Positions 16,243-26,369 of a DNA stretch of 32,048 nt are shown in pieces. Origin of the DNA: Sulfurimicrobium sp. Lineage in GTDB: Bacteria > Pseudomonadota > Gammaproteobacteria > Burkholderiales > Sulfuricellaceae. Made by a program: the position numbers and the translations under genes. Positions within the stretch are counted from its first letter, which is position 1. Each line of letters starts with the position of its first letter. The notes under the pieces are model-generated. The model was not told the origin of the DNA. It worked only from the letters and a program-made list of their open reading frames with translations, and did no database searches. The stretch covers positions 1 to 32,048 of the forward strand of contig JAUYFW010000072.1 of the NCBI GenBank assembly GCA_030690835.1, read 5' to 3'.

Positions 16243-17829
16243 GTGAAACAATTCGACGTGGTTATTATCGGCAGCGGACTGGCGGGCATGACGCTCGCCC
16301 TGCATCTGGCCGCGCATAAGAAAATCGGGCTGATCACCAAAAAGTCCCTGCTCGATGGCGCCAGCAGCTGGGCGCAGGGCGGTATCGCCGCCGTGCTGGG
16401 CGATGACGATTCAATCCAGTCGCATGTCCAGGACACTTTGGTCGCCGGAGCCGGCTTGTGCAGCGAATGCACGACCCGTTTCGTCGTGGAACATGGCAAA
16501 CCGGCGATCGAATGGCTGCTCCAGCAAGGCGTACAGTTCAGCCACGACGAACTGCATGCCGAGGCGCTCCACCTCACACGCGAAGGCGGCCATAGCCACC
16601 GCCGCATCGTGCATGCCGCCGATGCCACTGGAGCCGCGATACAGCAGACCCTGTCGGCACAAATCAAGGCTCACCCCAATATTACCCTGCTGGAAGAACA
16701 CATCGCCATCGACCTCATCACGGGGAAAAAACTGGGCCTCAAGGAACCGGCACTGGCCAATCGCTGCTTCGGGCTCTACGCTCTCGACAACAGTTCGGGC
16801 AAAGTGGTCACCTTTTCCGCCCAGCATGTCGCGCTGGCCACGGGCGGCGCGGGCAAGGTTTATCTCTATACCACCAACCCCGACGTCGCGGCGGGGGATG
16901 GCGTGGCCATGGGCTGGCGTGCCGGTTGCCGGGTAGCCAACATGGAATTCATCCAGTTCCATCCCACCTGCCTGTATCACCCCCACGCCAAATCCTTCCT
17001 CATCACCGAGGCGGTACGCGGTGAAGGCGGCTTGCTCAAGCTGCCCGACGGCACGCGCTTCATGCCCGATCATGACCCGCGCGCCGAATTGGCGCCGCGC
17101 GATGTAGTCGCAAGGGCGATCGACTTCGAAATGAAAAAGCGCGGCCTGGATTGCGTCTATCTCGACATTTCACACAAGCCGGAGGCATTTCTCAAGGAGC
17201 ATTTTCCCAATATCCATGCGCGCTGCATGGCACTGGGCATCGACATCACGCAGGACCCCATCCCGGTGGTTCCCGCCGCGCATTACACCTGTGGCGGCAT
17301 CATGACCGACCTGCGCGCCCGCACCGACATCCACAATCTTTATGCCGTGGGCGAGGTCGCCCATACCGGACTGCATGGCGCCAACCGGCTGGCAAGCAAT
17401 TCGCTGCTGGAATGCATCGTGTTCGCCCAGGCTGCCGCACGGGATATTCTGCAACAACCGGACAGCCCGTTACAGCCCCTGCCGGAATGGGACGAAAGCC
17501 GCGTCACCGACGCCGACGAGGAAATCATCATTTCCCACAACTGGGACGAATTGCGCCGTTTCATGTGGGATTACGTCGGTATCGTGCGCACCAGCAAACG
17601 TCTGCAGCGGGCCTTGAAACGCATCAAACTGTTGCAGGAGGAGATTGACGAGTATTACAGCAATTTCCGCGTCAGCAACGACCTGATCGAGTTGCGCAAC
17701 CTGGTGCAGACAGCCGAATTAATCGTGCACAGCGCCATGCTGCGGCACGAGAGCAGAGGCTTGCATTTCAGCCGCGATTACCCGGAACAGCTGCCGGCAG
17801 CGGAAAACACCGTGCTGGTGCCCGACTAA
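16243..17829 (+). CDS. nadB: L-aspartate oxidase
   Basis: NadB oxidises L-aspartate to iminoaspartate with FAD, the first step of de novo NAD synthesis. From the GTG at 16243 the product has 528 residues and begins [16 protein letters not shown], with the FAD-binding GSGLAG at 10-15. Other family motifs are [50 protein letters not shown] and [18 protein letters not shown]. The C-terminal helical domain (about 430-528) matches the fumarate reductase/succinate dehydrogenase flavoprotein fold. I chose GTG because it gives the family's standard N-terminus. The frame stays open upstream, but there it is antisense to rpoE. Quinolinate synthase is not in the window. The 3' end meets lpxA with a 22-bp gap holding a short palindrome. 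Confidence 0.96.
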   Translation: MKQFDVVIIGSGLAGMTLALHLAAHKKIGLITKKSLLDGASSWAQGGIAAVLGDDDSIQSHVQDTLVAGAGLCSECTTRFVVEHGKPAIEWLLQQGVQFSHDELHAEALHLTREGGHSHRRIVHAADATGAAIQQTLSAQIKAHPNITLLEEHIAIDLITGKKLGLKEPALANRCFGLYALDNSSGKVVTFSAQHVALATGGAGKVYLYTTNPDVAAGDGVAMGWRAGCRVANMEFIQFHPTCLYHPHAKSFLITEAVRGEGGLLKLPDGTRFMPDHDPRAELAPRDVVARAIDFEMKKRGLDCVYLDISHKPEAFLKEHFPNIHARCMALGIDITQDPIPVVPAAHYTCGGIMTDLRARTDIHNLYAVGEVAHTGLHGANRLASNSLLECIVFAQAAARDILQQPDSPLQPLPEWDESRVTDADEEIIISHNWDELRRFMWDYVGIVRTSKRLQRALKRIKLLQEEIDEYYSNFRVSNDLIELRNLVQTAELIVHSAMLRHESRGLHFSRDYPEQLPAAENTVLVPD

Positions 17830-17831
17830 GG

Positions 17832-17844
17832 CTCGCTTCGCGAG
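17832..17844. repeat. REP-like palindrome, copy D (between nadB and lpxA)
   Basis: CTCGC-TTC-GCGAG is a 5-bp hairpin lying 2 bp after the nadB stop and 7 bp before the lpxA stop. It is identical to the head of copy A (24371-24383), and the flanking TCA-GTTAA is also shared, so it is a short member of the same repeat family. It could serve both convergent genes as a 3' hairpin. Confidence 0.6.
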
Positions 17845-17851
17845 TTTCACG

Positions 17852-18628
17852 TTAACGAATGATGCCGCGTGTTGATATCGCCAGGAAATCCAGCCACATC
17901 CCGATTTCTGGAACAAGCTCGCGCTGTTCCTCCAGAACACTTTTCGCTTCAGCAAGGCTGAGGCCAGACTTGTACAGGGTTTTGTAAGCGCGCCGCAAGG
18001 CCAGTATCACATCAGGTGAAAACCCCCGGCGCTTGAGCCCCTCGGCATTGATGCCATGCGGCGCAGTCGGATTCCCGCCCACCGTCACACAGGGCGGCAC
18101 ATCCATGGTAACGACGGAGCTGATACCAACCATGCTGTGTGCGCCGATATGACAAAACTGATGAATGCCGGCAAACCCGCCCAGAATCGCATAATCATCA
18201 ACGCTGACATGACCCGCGAGGGTAGCGTTATTGGCAAAGACTGTCTGGTTTCCAACCTGGCAGTCGTGCGCGATATGCACCGAGGCCATGATCCAGTTGT
18301 CGTTGCCAAGGCGGGTAATACCCACATCCTGCGCCGTACCGATGTTGATCGAACAGAACTCGCGAATCGTGTTGCGGTCACCGATTTCGAGCCGAGTCGG
18401 TTCGCCCGAATATTTTTTGTCCTGAGGAGCCTCGCCCAGACTGGAAAACTGGAATATCCTGTTTTCTTTTCCAATACGGGTATGCCCATCCAGCACCACG
18501 TGCGGCCCGATCCAGGTAGCATCCCCGACCTCGACATGTTCCCCGATAATCGAATAGGCGCCGACAGTAACACCCTCACCGAGTTTCGCACCCGGATGAA
18601 CGATGGCGCTAGGGTGTACCCCTATCAT
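17852..18628 (-). CDS. lpxA: UDP-N-acetylglucosamine acyltransferase
   Basis: LpxA adds the first 3-hydroxyacyl chain to UDP-GlcNAc, the opening step of lipid A synthesis. The 258-residue protein is a left-handed beta-helix of hexapeptide repeats (IHPSAIVHPGAKLGEGVTVG-like turns). The catalytic histidine is H121 in HIAHDCQVGN. The C-terminal helical part has GLKRRGFSPDVILALRRAYK. I chose the ATG at 18628, which begins [10 protein letters not shown] and shares 1 nt with the fabZ stop (TGATG). The longer frame back to 18652 has no family match. In many betaproteobacteria lpxB follows; here a convergent nadB follows instead. Confidence 0.96.
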   Translation of the reverse strand: MIGVHPSAIVHPGAKLGEGVTVGAYSIIGEHVEVGDATWIGPHVVLDGHTRIGKENRIFQFSSLGEAPQDKKYSGEPTRLEIGDRNTIREFCSINIGTAQDVGITRLGNDNWIMASVHIAHDCQVGNQTVFANNATLAGHVSVDDYAILGGFAGIHQFCHIGAHSMVGISSVVTMDVPPCVTVGGNPTAPHGINAEGLKRRGFSPDVILALRRAYKTLYKSGLSLAEAKSVLEEQRELVPEIGMWLDFLAISTRGIIR

Positions 18629-19074
18629 CAGGCGATGTCGCGCTTGGCGCACATGAGTTCGGCTTCCGCAACGATGTCACCGTTGACCCTGGCTTCCGCC
18701 TTGAATTTCCAGATCCCTCGCATCTGGCGCTGGATGGCGACATGCAGGAACAATTGGTCACCGGCCGTGACCGGTTTCTTGAAACGCGCATTGTCGATTC
18801 CGACGAAATAGAAAACCGAGTTTTCGTCAGGCAGGATGCCCATGGTCTTGAAAGACAGAATGCCCGCTGCCTGAGCCAGCGCCTCCATGATCAGCACGCC
18901 CGGCATCACCGGGTGATGAGGGAAGTGGCCTTGAAAGAAAGGCTCGTTGATAGTGACATTCTTGATCGCAACAATGTCTTTTCCCGGCTCGCACTCCTGT
19001 ACCCGATCCACCAGCAGAAAGGGGTAACGGTGCGGTAAATGTGCCATGACTTCATGAATATCCATGCTGCTCAT
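18628..19074 (-). CDS. fabZ: 3-hydroxyacyl-ACP dehydratase
   Basis: FabZ dehydrates 3-hydroxyacyl-ACP in fatty-acid elongation and so competes with LpxA and LpxD for the same substrate. The 148-residue hot-dog fold shows [11 protein letters not shown], then the active-site stretch [20 protein letters not shown] with catalytic H50 and E64, and the end [13 protein letters not shown]. The ATG at 19074 overlaps the lpxD stop by 4 nt (ATGA). The longer frame upstream reads into lpxD and is not real. Its place between lpxD and lpxA is the standard one. Confidence 0.96.
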   Translation of the reverse strand: MSSMDIHEVMAHLPHRYPFLLVDRVQECEPGKDIVAIKNVTINEPFFQGHFPHHPVMPGVLIMEALAQAAGILSFKTMGILPDENSVFYFVGIDNARFKKPVTAGDQLFLHVAIQRQMRGIWKFKAEARVNGDIVAEAELMCAKRDIA

Positions 19075-20123
19075 GATGATTTTTTCTCCAGTTCGTTGAT
19101 CTTTTTTTCCAGTCCCTGGATTTTCTGCGCCATGGCATCCAGGTGCCTGAGGTGGGCCGCGTTTTTGAGCCACACATCATGTGCCGAAAACGGCATGGCT
19201 GAAGTATAGGCGCCCGGTTTATGGATAGACTTGGTAATCAGGGTGCCGGAGGATATCTGAACATTGTCCGCAATCTCCAGGTGCCCGAGAATCATGCCCG
19301 CCCCGCCCACTGTGCAATGACGGCCAATTTTGGCGCTGCCCGCAATGCCGACACAGCCCGCCATTGCGCTATGCGCCCCGATGCGGACGTTATGGGCAAC
19401 CTGGATCTGGTTATCCAGCTTGACGCCCTCCTCGATCACGGTATCTTCGAGCGCACCCCGGTCTATGGTCGTATTCGCGCCGATTTCAACATCGTCGCCG
19501 ATGAGAACCCGACCGATCTGGGGAATCTTGAGCCATCGTCCATTTTCATGCGCCAGCCCAAACCCGTCCGCACCGATCACCGCACCGGAATGCAGAATCA
19601 CGCGTTCGCCAAGCTGGCACCCATGGTAAATCACCACGCGCGGGTACAGGCGACACTGCGCGCCGATCACCACGCTTGCGCCAATCACACAACCAGCACC
19701 GATCACGACCCCGTCACCGATCACGCAATCCGCGCCAATATGAACAAACGGCCCGATCGATGCGGAATCGGCTATTTTCACGCCGGGATCGATAACCGCG
19801 CTGGCATGCACCCCCGCTTTGACTGCCGGTTCGGGGTTCAGCAAAGCAGACACCCTGGCAAAATAGGCGTAGGGGTTATTGCAGACAATGCGTGGGCGGT
19901 CGCTTGCGTCACGCATATCCTTGCCGACGATCACTGCGCCAGCAGCGGACTGTTCCAGCTTCTTCAGGAAACGGCCTCCGGTCAGAAAGCTGATGTGACA
20001 AGCCTGAGCCTGCTCCAGCGAAGCGATCTGGCTGACGCGCAGTTCCGCATCACAGAGAACCTCGCCACCAAGCAATTCGACGATTTCGCCCAGCGACCAG
20101 GTTTTAGCGGAGATAGGCTTCAC
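19071..20123 (-). CDS. lpxD: UDP-3-O-acylglucosamine N-acyltransferase
   Basis: LpxD adds the N-linked acyl chain in the third step of lipid A synthesis. The 350-residue protein has the N-terminal uridine-binding domain (about 1-100), then a long hexapeptide beta-helix ([20 protein letters not shown] onward) with the catalytic histidine at H244 in [10 protein letters not shown]. The C-terminal end is a charged helix ([16 protein letters not shown]). The start is a GTG 11 nt after the skp stop, with no strong ribosome binding site, so translation probably depends on coupling with skp. Confidence 0.96.
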   Translation of the reverse strand: MKPISAKTWSLGEIVELLGGEVLCDAELRVSQIASLEQAQACHISFLTGGRFLKKLEQSAAGAVIVGKDMRDASDRPRIVCNNPYAYFARVSALLNPEPAVKAGVHASAVIDPGVKIADSASIGPFVHIGADCVIGDGVVIGAGCVIGASVVIGAQCRLYPRVVIYHGCQLGERVILHSGAVIGADGFGLAHENGRWLKIPQIGRVLIGDDVEIGANTTIDRGALEDTVIEEGVKLDNQIQVAHNVRIGAHSAMAGCVGIAGSAKIGRHCTVGGAGMILGHLEIADNVQISSGTLITKSIHKPGAYTSAMPFSAHDVWLKNAAHLRHLDAMAQKIQGLEKKINELEKKSS

Positions 20124-20134
20124 TCAATTGGGAC

Positions 20135-20635
20135 TTATTTGTCAGACAACGCCTTTATAACCTTATCCGTCACATCAATGCGAGTGCTGGCAAACACGGC
20201 CTCCTGCAGGATCAGATCGAATTTTTCGCTCTCGGCAATGGCGATGATGGCCTTGTTGGCACGTTCCTGAACGGCCGAGAGCTCTTCGTTGCGACGCAGG
20301 TTCAGGTCCTCCCGCAACTCGCGCTGGGAACGCTGAATGTCACGATTCAGATTAGCAAGCTCGCGTTCCCTGTTGCGTCGTTCCGATTCGGCAACTGTCA
20401 CGCCATCGCGTTCGAGTCCGGCTTGAATTTCCTTGGCCTGCTTGATCAGTTTCATCAACTCCTGATCGCGCGAAGCAAACTCTTTTTCCAGTTTTTTCTG
20501 CGCTTTCTGAGCTGGCGAGGCTTCACGAAACACGCGCTCGGTATTGACATAACCAATCTTGAGTTCTGCGGCCTGAACCAGGGTGGCCGTCTGAATCAAC
20601 GATAACGCTAATACGGACAATACAATCTTTTTCAA
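20135..20635 (-). CDS. skp: Periplasmic chaperone Skp/OmpH
   Basis: Skp holds unfolded outer-membrane proteins on the way to BamA. The 166-residue precursor has signal peptide MKKIVLSVLALSLIQTATLVQA, then ELKIGYVNTERVFREASPAQ. A long charged helical region (about 45-125, ELMKLIKQAKEIQAGLERDG onward) forms the tentacle arms, and the C-terminal strand is DLILQEAVFASTRIDVTDKV. The start appears to be a TTG, with AGGAG 6 nt upstream. It begins 9 nt after the bamA stop. Confidence 0.94.
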   Translation of the reverse strand: MKKIVLSVLALSLIQTATLVQAAELKIGYVNTERVFREASPAQKAQKKLEKEFASRDQELMKLIKQAKEIQAGLERDGVTVAESERRNRERELANLNRDIQRSQRELREDLNLRRNEELSAVQERANKAIIAIAESEKFDLILQEAVFASTRIDVTDKVIKALSDK

Positions 20636-20644
20636 TTCAATCTC

Positions 20645-22939
20645 CTAAAATACTGTTCCCATCTGGAACTGGAACATCTCGGTCTTGTCGCCCTCTTTCT
20701 TGTTGATGGGCTGCGCCAGACTGAATTTCAGCGGACCTATCGGCGAGAACCAACTTACCGACACACCCGCCGAATAACGTAACTCGCCAATATCGAAGGT
20801 AGCGTACCGCCCAAGCGCGTCGCCTTCGCCAAAGACCATGCCGCTGTCAACAAAGGTTCCCAGGCGGACTGACTTGTCATTTGGCAAGCCAGGGAAGGGG
20901 AATAGCAATTCAGCACTCATCACGATACGGGTATTGCCGCCCAAGGCATAATCACTACTGTCGCGCGGTCCCAGCGAACTGGTTTCATATCCCCGTACCG
21001 AACCGATACCACCTGCATAGAAATTCTTGAAGTATGGCAGGGGTTGGTCGTTGTAGCTGTCTGCATAACCCAGTTCGCCATTCAGCAGAACCGTAAAATG
21101 TTTGCCGAATGTCTTCAGCCACTGTTGCTGGTACGAAATCTTGTAGTACTCAAGGTCAAGGCCGGGCAGCCCCACCTCGCCATATAGCCGCTGCAGCGAG
21201 CCTGACATCGGATACATCAGATTATCCCGGGTATCCCGCGCCCAACCCAGGTCGGTCCGAATGGTATCGACAGTCGTGCCGTAGGCATTCACGAAATCGA
21301 TCACTCTTTGCGAACTGTTTTCATCAATCGTATTTTCTATCTGCTCCACCGCCAGCCCCAGATTGACCGTATCCTTCTCGTTAAGCGGGACGCCGAAGCG
21401 CACGCCGGCACCCTTGGTCTGCGTTTTGTAACGGGTCACAGCAGACAGGTTAGTGGTGTCGACCGTGCGATTGTAGAGATCGAATCCTCGGCTGATTCCA
21501 TTATCGGTGAAGTACGGGTTGGTATGGGAAAGCGAATAGACCTTGTTGACGCTGCCGCTATTGACCTGGACCGCAAAATGGTTGCCGCTGCCGAACACGT
21601 TTTGCTGGGCAAAAGAGGCATTCAGCACCAGTCCCTCGGAACTGGAAAAACCCGCACCCGCCATCACACTGCCAGTCGGTTTTTCAGTCACGTTATAATT
21701 GATGTCGACCTGATCCGTCGTGCCCGGCACCGCTGGCGTTTCGACGTTGACGTCAGAAAAATATCCCAGACGCTGCAAGCGTTCACGTGAACGGTTGATC
21801 TTGTCGGCGGCATACCACCCCCCCTCGATCTGGCGCATTTCACGCCGCAGCACTTCGTCACGCGTCTTGGTGTTGCCGGTCACATTGATGCGGCGCACAT
21901 AAACCCTGCGTCCGGGATCAACATAAAAAGTAAACGCAACCTCACCTTTTTCCTTGTTGACTTCCGGGGCGGCGTTGACGTTGGCAAACGCGTAACCATC
22001 ATTTCCCAGACGGTCGCTCATGGCCTTGCTGGATGCCGTCAACTTCTCGCGAGAAAAAGCCTCGCCTGACTGGACCTTGATCAGCTTGCGCAACTCCTCT
22101 TCCGGCACCAGCATCTCTCCGGCCAGCTTGATATCCGAAATCGTGTAGCGCTTGCCCTCGTTCACGTTGACGGTAATGTAAATACCCTGCTTGTCGGGAG
22201 AAATGGATACCTGGGTGGATTCGATATTGAATTCAAGGTAACCGCGATTCATGTACCAGGAACGCATGGTTTCAAGATCGGCCGAGAGCTTTGGCTTGGA
22301 GTACTGGTCGTTTTTGCTGTACCAACTCATCCAGCCAGTCGTGGCAAGCGCGAGCTGTGCCTGTAATTCCTTTTCCGGAAAGGCCTCATTGCCGACAATA
22401 TTGATCTGCCGTATCGTCGCCACTTCACCTTCGACAATATCGAAACTGATGGCCACCCGGTTGCGCTCCAACGGGGTCACCGTTGTCGTGATGCTGACTG
22501 CGTACTTGCCGCGACTGAAATACTGCCGCTTCAATTCCTGTTCAGCGCGATCCAGCAAGGATTTATCAAAAACCTTGGATTCCGACAGACCGGCGCTTTT
22601 CAGGCCATCCTTGAGTTGTTCCTTGGTGAACTCCTTGGCGCCGTTGATATCAACCTGGGCAATCGCCGAGCGCTCTTCCAACGACACAACCAGCACGCCG
22701 TTATCCGCTTCCAGGCGAACATCCTTGAAAAATCCGGTGGCATACAAGGCCTTGACGGCAGCAGAAATTTTTTCGTCGTTGACGGTCTCGCCCACCTTGA
22801 TCGGCAGGTAAGTGAAGACTGTTCCAGCCTCGGTACGCTGAATACCTTCGATCCGAATATCCTTGACAGTGAATGGCTCGACAGCGAAAGCCGACACAGC
22901 ATAGAGGCTGAAAATCAGGAGTGGGATAAGTTTTTTCAT
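20645..22939 (-). CDS. bamA: Outer-membrane protein assembly factor BamA
   Basis: BamA is the core of the machine that inserts beta-barrel proteins into the outer membrane. The 764-residue precursor has signal peptide MKKLIPLLIFSLYAVSAFA, five POTRA domains (about 20-420, the first starting FTVKDIRIEGIQRTEAGTVF) and a C-terminal 16-strand barrel. The conserved barrel motif VRGYE lies near residue 648, and the protein ends FQFQMGTVF with the Bam-recognised terminal phenylalanine. The ATG shares 1 nt with the rseP stop (TAATG) and has no clear ribosome binding site, so BamA synthesis is probably coupled to RseP translation. Confidence 0.97.
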   Translation of the reverse strand: MKKLIPLLIFSLYAVSAFAVEPFTVKDIRIEGIQRTEAGTVFTYLPIKVGETVNDEKISAAVKALYATGFFKDVRLEADNGVLVVSLEERSAIAQVDINGAKEFTKEQLKDGLKSAGLSESKVFDKSLLDRAEQELKRQYFSRGKYAVSITTTVTPLERNRVAISFDIVEGEVATIRQINIVGNEAFPEKELQAQLALATTGWMSWYSKNDQYSKPKLSADLETMRSWYMNRGYLEFNIESTQVSISPDKQGIYITVNVNEGKRYTISDIKLAGEMLVPEEELRKLIKVQSGEAFSREKLTASSKAMSDRLGNDGYAFANVNAAPEVNKEKGEVAFTFYVDPGRRVYVRRINVTGNTKTRDEVLRREMRQIEGGWYAADKINRSRERLQRLGYFSDVNVETPAVPGTTDQVDINYNVTEKPTGSVMAGAGFSSSEGLVLNASFAQQNVFGSGNHFAVQVNSGSVNKVYSLSHTNPYFTDNGISRGFDLYNRTVDTTNLSAVTRYKTQTKGAGVRFGVPLNEKDTVNLGLAVEQIENTIDENSSQRVIDFVNAYGTTVDTIRTDLGWARDTRDNLMYPMSGSLQRLYGEVGLPGLDLEYYKISYQQQWLKTFGKHFTVLLNGELGYADSYNDQPLPYFKNFYAGGIGSVRGYETSSLGPRDSSDYALGGNTRIVMSAELLFPFPGLPNDKSVRLGTFVDSGMVFGEGDALGRYATFDIGELRYSAGVSVSWFSPIGPLKFSLAQPINKKEGDKTEMFQFQMGTVF

Positions 22940-24306
22940 TAGGAGCCGGTCAACAAGCGGTTAATATCGTTGTAAAAAGCGAACATCATGAGCGCGAGCA
23001 GGAGTGTCATGCCTATCTGCTGGCCGATTTCCATGACGCGGTCGGAGACGGGACTTCCCTTCACGATTTCGGCCATATAATACATCAAATGCCCCCCATC
23101 CAATAAGGGCACAGGCAACAAATTAAGCACGCCCAGACTGATGCTCACCAGTGCCAGGAACATCAGATACGCCACCCAACCGATGTGCGCCGACTGCCCT
23201 GCGTAATCCGCGATTGTGATCGGACCACTGATATTTTTTGGCGACACCTCGCCGATGATCATCTTGCCCATGGTCTTCAAGCTGAACCAGGACATATCCC
23301 AGGTTTTCCATGCCGCCTCCTGCATAGCGCGTACCGGGCCATAGCGCACCTCGGCCATCAGCCGCTCACCGATGGCTTCATCGACAAAGGGGCCAGCACC
23401 TATTTTGCCGACGGCCTTGCCTTGTTCCATCGCCTCATCCGGCTTCAGAGAAATTTCGATCCTGGCCGAACCGCGCTTGACGCTGAAGCGCAATTCCCGC
23501 TGCGGATTGGCTCGAATGGCCGTGACCAGATCTTCCCAGCGCGAGATATTTTTGCCGTCCAGCGCCAGAATTTCATCCATTTCCTGCAAGCCCGCTTTTG
23601 CGCCTGCGCCATCGGGCAATAATTTCCCGATCACAGGCGGCAGAATGGGGCGATAGTGCGTCAGACCCAGTTTTTCCAGAAAGTCGCCATCAAAATCATC
23701 GGAAGACAATGATGCAGTTTCCAGCACATGCTGACGAATATCGTTTTTCGCGCTTAGCGTCTCGAATCGCACCGTTTGATGTTCCATGGCTTTCTTGAGC
23801 AAAGCCCAGCGCACATCTGCCCAAACCGTGACTGGCTCGCCGTCCAGCGAGGTCACCAGTTCGCCGTATTCAAACCCCGCTACGGCAGCCGGACTGCCCT
23901 TGACCGGGTCGCCCAGCAAGGGCTTCACGCCAGGCATGCCGACCATGAATAAAAACCAGTAAAGGAGAATCGCCAACAACAGATTCGCGACCGGCCCGGC
24001 GGCTACGATCAGAATTCGCCGCCATACTGTTTGGCGGTTGAAGGCGCGCCCCAGTTCGTGCTCTGCGACCTCGCCTTCGCGCTCGTCCAGCATTTTTACA
24101 TAGCCTCCCAGGGGAAAAGCGGCAATTGCCCACTCTGTGCCATCCGCCCCGAAACGGCGCAGCCACAAGGGCTTGCCAAAGCCAACAGAAAACCGCAACA
24201 CCTTGACCCCGCAACGGCGGGCAACCCAGTAATGGCCGAACTCGTGCACGATAATCAGCACGCCAAGCGCCAGCGCGAACGCCAGGAGAGTGTGGAGAAG
24301 GTTCAT
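22939..24306 (-). CDS. rseP: Site-2 protease RseP
   Basis: This intramembrane zinc protease makes the second cut in RseA and so frees RpoE. It also clears leftover signal peptides. The 455-residue protein starts MNLLHTLLAFALALGVLIIVHEFGHYW, giving zinc-site H21-E22-x2-H25. The second ligand site is NLLPVPLLDGGHL near residue 403. Two PDZ domains lie between (about 125-300), and the last membrane span is near the C-terminus. The ATG at 24306 is chosen for its strong ribosome binding site (AAGGAGAGAGG). That site lies inside a perfect inverted repeat described separately. Confidence 0.95.
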   Translation of the reverse strand: MNLLHTLLAFALALGVLIIVHEFGHYWVARRCGVKVLRFSVGFGKPLWLRRFGADGTEWAIAAFPLGGYVKMLDEREGEVAEHELGRAFNRQTVWRRILIVAAGPVANLLLAILLYWFLFMVGMPGVKPLLGDPVKGSPAAVAGFEYGELVTSLDGEPVTVWADVRWALLKKAMEHQTVRFETLSAKNDIRQHVLETASLSSDDFDGDFLEKLGLTHYRPILPPVIGKLLPDGAGAKAGLQEMDEILALDGKNISRWEDLVTAIRANPQRELRFSVKRGSARIEISLKPDEAMEQGKAVGKIGAGPFVDEAIGERLMAEVRYGPVRAMQEAAWKTWDMSWFSLKTMGKMIIGEVSPKNISGPITIADYAGQSAHIGWVAYLMFLALVSISLGVLNLLPVPLLDGGHLMYYMAEIVKGSPVSDRVMEIGQQIGMTLLLALMMFAFYNDINRLLTGS

Positions 24307-24308
24307 TT

Positions 24309-24364
24309 TCCCTCTCTCCTTACTCTCTCCCAAAGTACCCTGAAGGGCATAAAGGAGAGAGGGA
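24309..24364 (-). promoter_or_regulatory. Inverted repeat that can mask the rseP ribosome binding site
   Basis: On the minus strand TCCCTCTCTCCTT (24352-24364) is followed after 30 nt by AAGGAGAGAGGGA (24309-24321), a perfect 13-bp complement. The second arm is the rseP ribosome binding site, just before the ATG at 24306. The loop contains GGGAGAGAG, which can pair with CTCTCTCC of the first arm instead, giving a competing stem that would leave the binding site free. A regulatory effect is inference. Confidence 0.5.
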
Positions 24365-24383
24365 CGCAGACTCGCTTCGCGAG
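24309..24383 (-). repeat. REP-like composite repeat, copy A (leader of rseP)
   Basis: Read on the minus strand: head CTCGCGAAGCGAG (24371-24383), then TCTGCGTCCCTCTCTCC, then the inner hairpin GCCCTTCAGGGT and the A/G-rich arm. Copy B has the same head (CTCGCGTAGCGAG) and then CCTGCGCCCACCTCTCCC. Copies A and B also share ACCCTGAAGGGCATAAAGG (24338-24356 and 27202-27220), 19 identical bases. The dxr stop lies 7 bp from the head. Confidence 0.7.
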
Positions 24384-24390
24384 GCTCAAG

Positions 24391-25575
24391 TTAAGCACGC
24401 GCAATCAATTCAGCGGCAAGCAAGCGCGCTTGTGCATCGGCATTCTGGGCATCTTCCAGGCTACGCATGGGAACGGAGGTCAGTTGTTCCAGCGTCTGCT
24501 CGATGATGCTGGGGATAGCCAGGAATGGCAGCTTGCCATCCAGAAACGCAGCCACTGCGATTTCGTTGGCGGAATTCAAGATGGCAGGCGCCGTACCCCC
24601 TGTGCGCAGGGCCTGGTAAGCCAGACCAAGGCAGCGAAAGCGCACCATATCTGGCGCTTCAAAATCCAGGTGCGCAATCTTGAACAGGTCGAGCGCGGAG
24701 ACCCCGGCCTGAATCCGTTCTGGAAAACCCAGCGCATACGCGATCGGGGTTCGCATGTCCGGATTGCCTAACTGCGCCAGCACCGAGCCATCCGCATATT
24801 CGACCAGTGAGTGAATCACGCTCTGCGGATGCACCACCACCTGAATCTGTTCCGCCGATGCGCTGAACAACCAGTGCGCTTCGATGACTTCCAGCCCCTT
24901 GTTCATCATGCTGGCAGAATCAACTGAAATCTTGCGCCCCATCGACCAGTTCGGGTGGGCGCAGGCCTGTTCCGGCGTCACTTGTTCCAGTTCTGCCAGC
25001 GCACGGGTGCGGAACGGACCGCCGGACGCGGTCAGCAGGATGCGGGTGACGCCGACCTGCGCCAGTCCACGCCCGAAATCGCGTGGCAAGGACTGAAAAA
25101 TGGCGTTGTGTTCGCTGTCGATGGGCAGCAATTGGGCGCCATGGTCGCGCACGGCATCCATGAAAATCTGGCCGGACATCACCAGGGTTTCCTTGTTGGC
25201 CAACAGAATACGTTTGCCCGCCCGAGCTGCCGCCATGGACGGGCGCAAACCCGCCGCGCCCACAATGGCCGCCATGACGCTATCCACCTGTGGCAGAGAG
25301 GAAACCAGCTCCAGTGCCTCGATGCCGTGCAATACCTGGGTTGCCAGGCCATGATCCAGCACTTTTTGGCGCAAGGATTCAGCCGCATCTGCATCCAGCA
25401 AAACGGCGTATTCCGGCTCGAACTGCTGGCATTGCTGGAACAATTTGTCGATCTGGCTATTGGCTGTCAGCGCGACGACCCGGAAGCGCTCCGGATGACG
25501 CGCAATCACGTCCAGCGTGCTGACGCCGATAGAGCCGGTGGAACCTAGAACGGTAATATTTTGCTTGTCTGGCAT
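24391..25575 (-). CDS. dxr: 1-deoxy-D-xylulose 5-phosphate reductoisomerase
   Basis: Dxr makes 2-C-methyl-D-erythritol 4-phosphate with NADPH, the committed step of the MEP isoprenoid pathway, and so supplies the precursor for UppS. The 394-residue protein has the NADPH motif GSTGSIG (11-17), [12 protein letters not shown], the metal-binding region [42 protein letters not shown] and the C-terminal helical domain. It starts 2 nt after the cdsA stop. Its upstream ribosome binding site is weak, which fits coupled translation. Confidence 0.97.
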   Translation of the reverse strand: MPDKQNITVLGSTGSIGVSTLDVIARHPERFRVVALTANSQIDKLFQQCQQFEPEYAVLLDADAAESLRQKVLDHGLATQVLHGIEALELVSSLPQVDSVMAAIVGAAGLRPSMAAARAGKRILLANKETLVMSGQIFMDAVRDHGAQLLPIDSEHNAIFQSLPRDFGRGLAQVGVTRILLTASGGPFRTRALAELEQVTPEQACAHPNWSMGRKISVDSASMMNKGLEVIEAHWLFSASAEQIQVVVHPQSVIHSLVEYADGSVLAQLGNPDMRTPIAYALGFPERIQAGVSALDLFKIAHLDFEAPDMVRFRCLGLAYQALRTGGTAPAILNSANEIAVAAFLDGKLPFLAIPSIIEQTLEQLTSVPMRSLEDAQNADAQARLLAAELIARA

Positions 25576-25577
25576 TG

Positions 25578-26369
25578 TTACAAACCCGGAAAACCATACA
25601 GATAATAAGCCGCAGCCAGAGGTAGCGCGGGCATCATGCCGTCAAGACGATCCAGCACCCCGCCATGACCGGGCAGAATGCGCCCGCTATCCTTCAAGCC
25701 AGCCTGACGTTTGAGCCAGGACTCGAACAAATCCCCGACCACACTGATAGACCCCATCGCCAACAACAGGATAAACCCAGGAAAAGGAACGCCCACGCTG
25801 GCTTCCAGCGACTTCCATGCAAAACCGAAACAAGCCACCGCCAACAGGCCGCCTGCCACGCCTTCCCAGGTCTTGCCTGGACTAATGGCCGGCGCCAGTT
25901 TGTGCTTGCCGAACGCGCGCCCGGCGAAATAAGCGCCAATATCTGCCGCCGACACCACCGCCAGCAAACCCAGCAGCAAGGCTGGGCGCATGGCATGAAA
26001 CTCCATCATGGCAAACCAGGTCGGGAACAGCACCAGCCAACCGGTCAGCGCCAGCACGGCAGGATGGCGCACCTGCCAGCCACGAATCAGCCAGGGAAGT
26101 GCCGCGAACAACCAGAATGCCACTGCCAGCAGGTAAAACAGCCCGACTCTGGCTTTAACTGTAAAAAAGGCCAAGCCAAAGAAAATCGTCAGTCCCACAT
26201 AAACCCAGCGTTCCTTGCGCGGGAACATGGCCAGCCCGCCCCACTCCCATGCACCAATGGTGATCACGCCCAACATCAGCCAACCCCAAAACAAACTGGG
26301 CAGGTAAAACAAGGCCAGCAGCAGGCCAAACAACAGGCCAAATGCCGTGAAAACGCGCTCCTTAAGCAT
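25578..26369 (-). CDS. cdsA: Phosphatidate cytidylyltransferase
   Basis: CdsA makes CDP-diacylglycerol from CTP and phosphatidate at the inner membrane, the branch point for phospholipids. The 263-residue protein has about seven hydrophobic spans, from [18 protein letters not shown] onward. The CdsA signature is near the C-terminus: [18 protein letters not shown], then [18 protein letters not shown] and [13 protein letters not shown]. The ATG lies inside the last codons of uppS (8-nt overlap). Confidence 0.96.
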   Translation of the reverse strand: MLKERVFTAFGLLFGLLLALFYLPSLFWGWLMLGVITIGAWEWGGLAMFPRKERWVYVGLTIFFGLAFFTVKARVGLFYLLAVAFWLFAALPWLIRGWQVRHPAVLALTGWLVLFPTWFAMMEFHAMRPALLLGLLAVVSAADIGAYFAGRAFGKHKLAPAISPGKTWEGVAGGLLAVACFGFAWKSLEASVGVPFPGFILLLAMGSISVVGDLFESWLKRQAGLKDSGRILPGHGGVLDRLDGMMPALPLAAAYYLYGFPGL

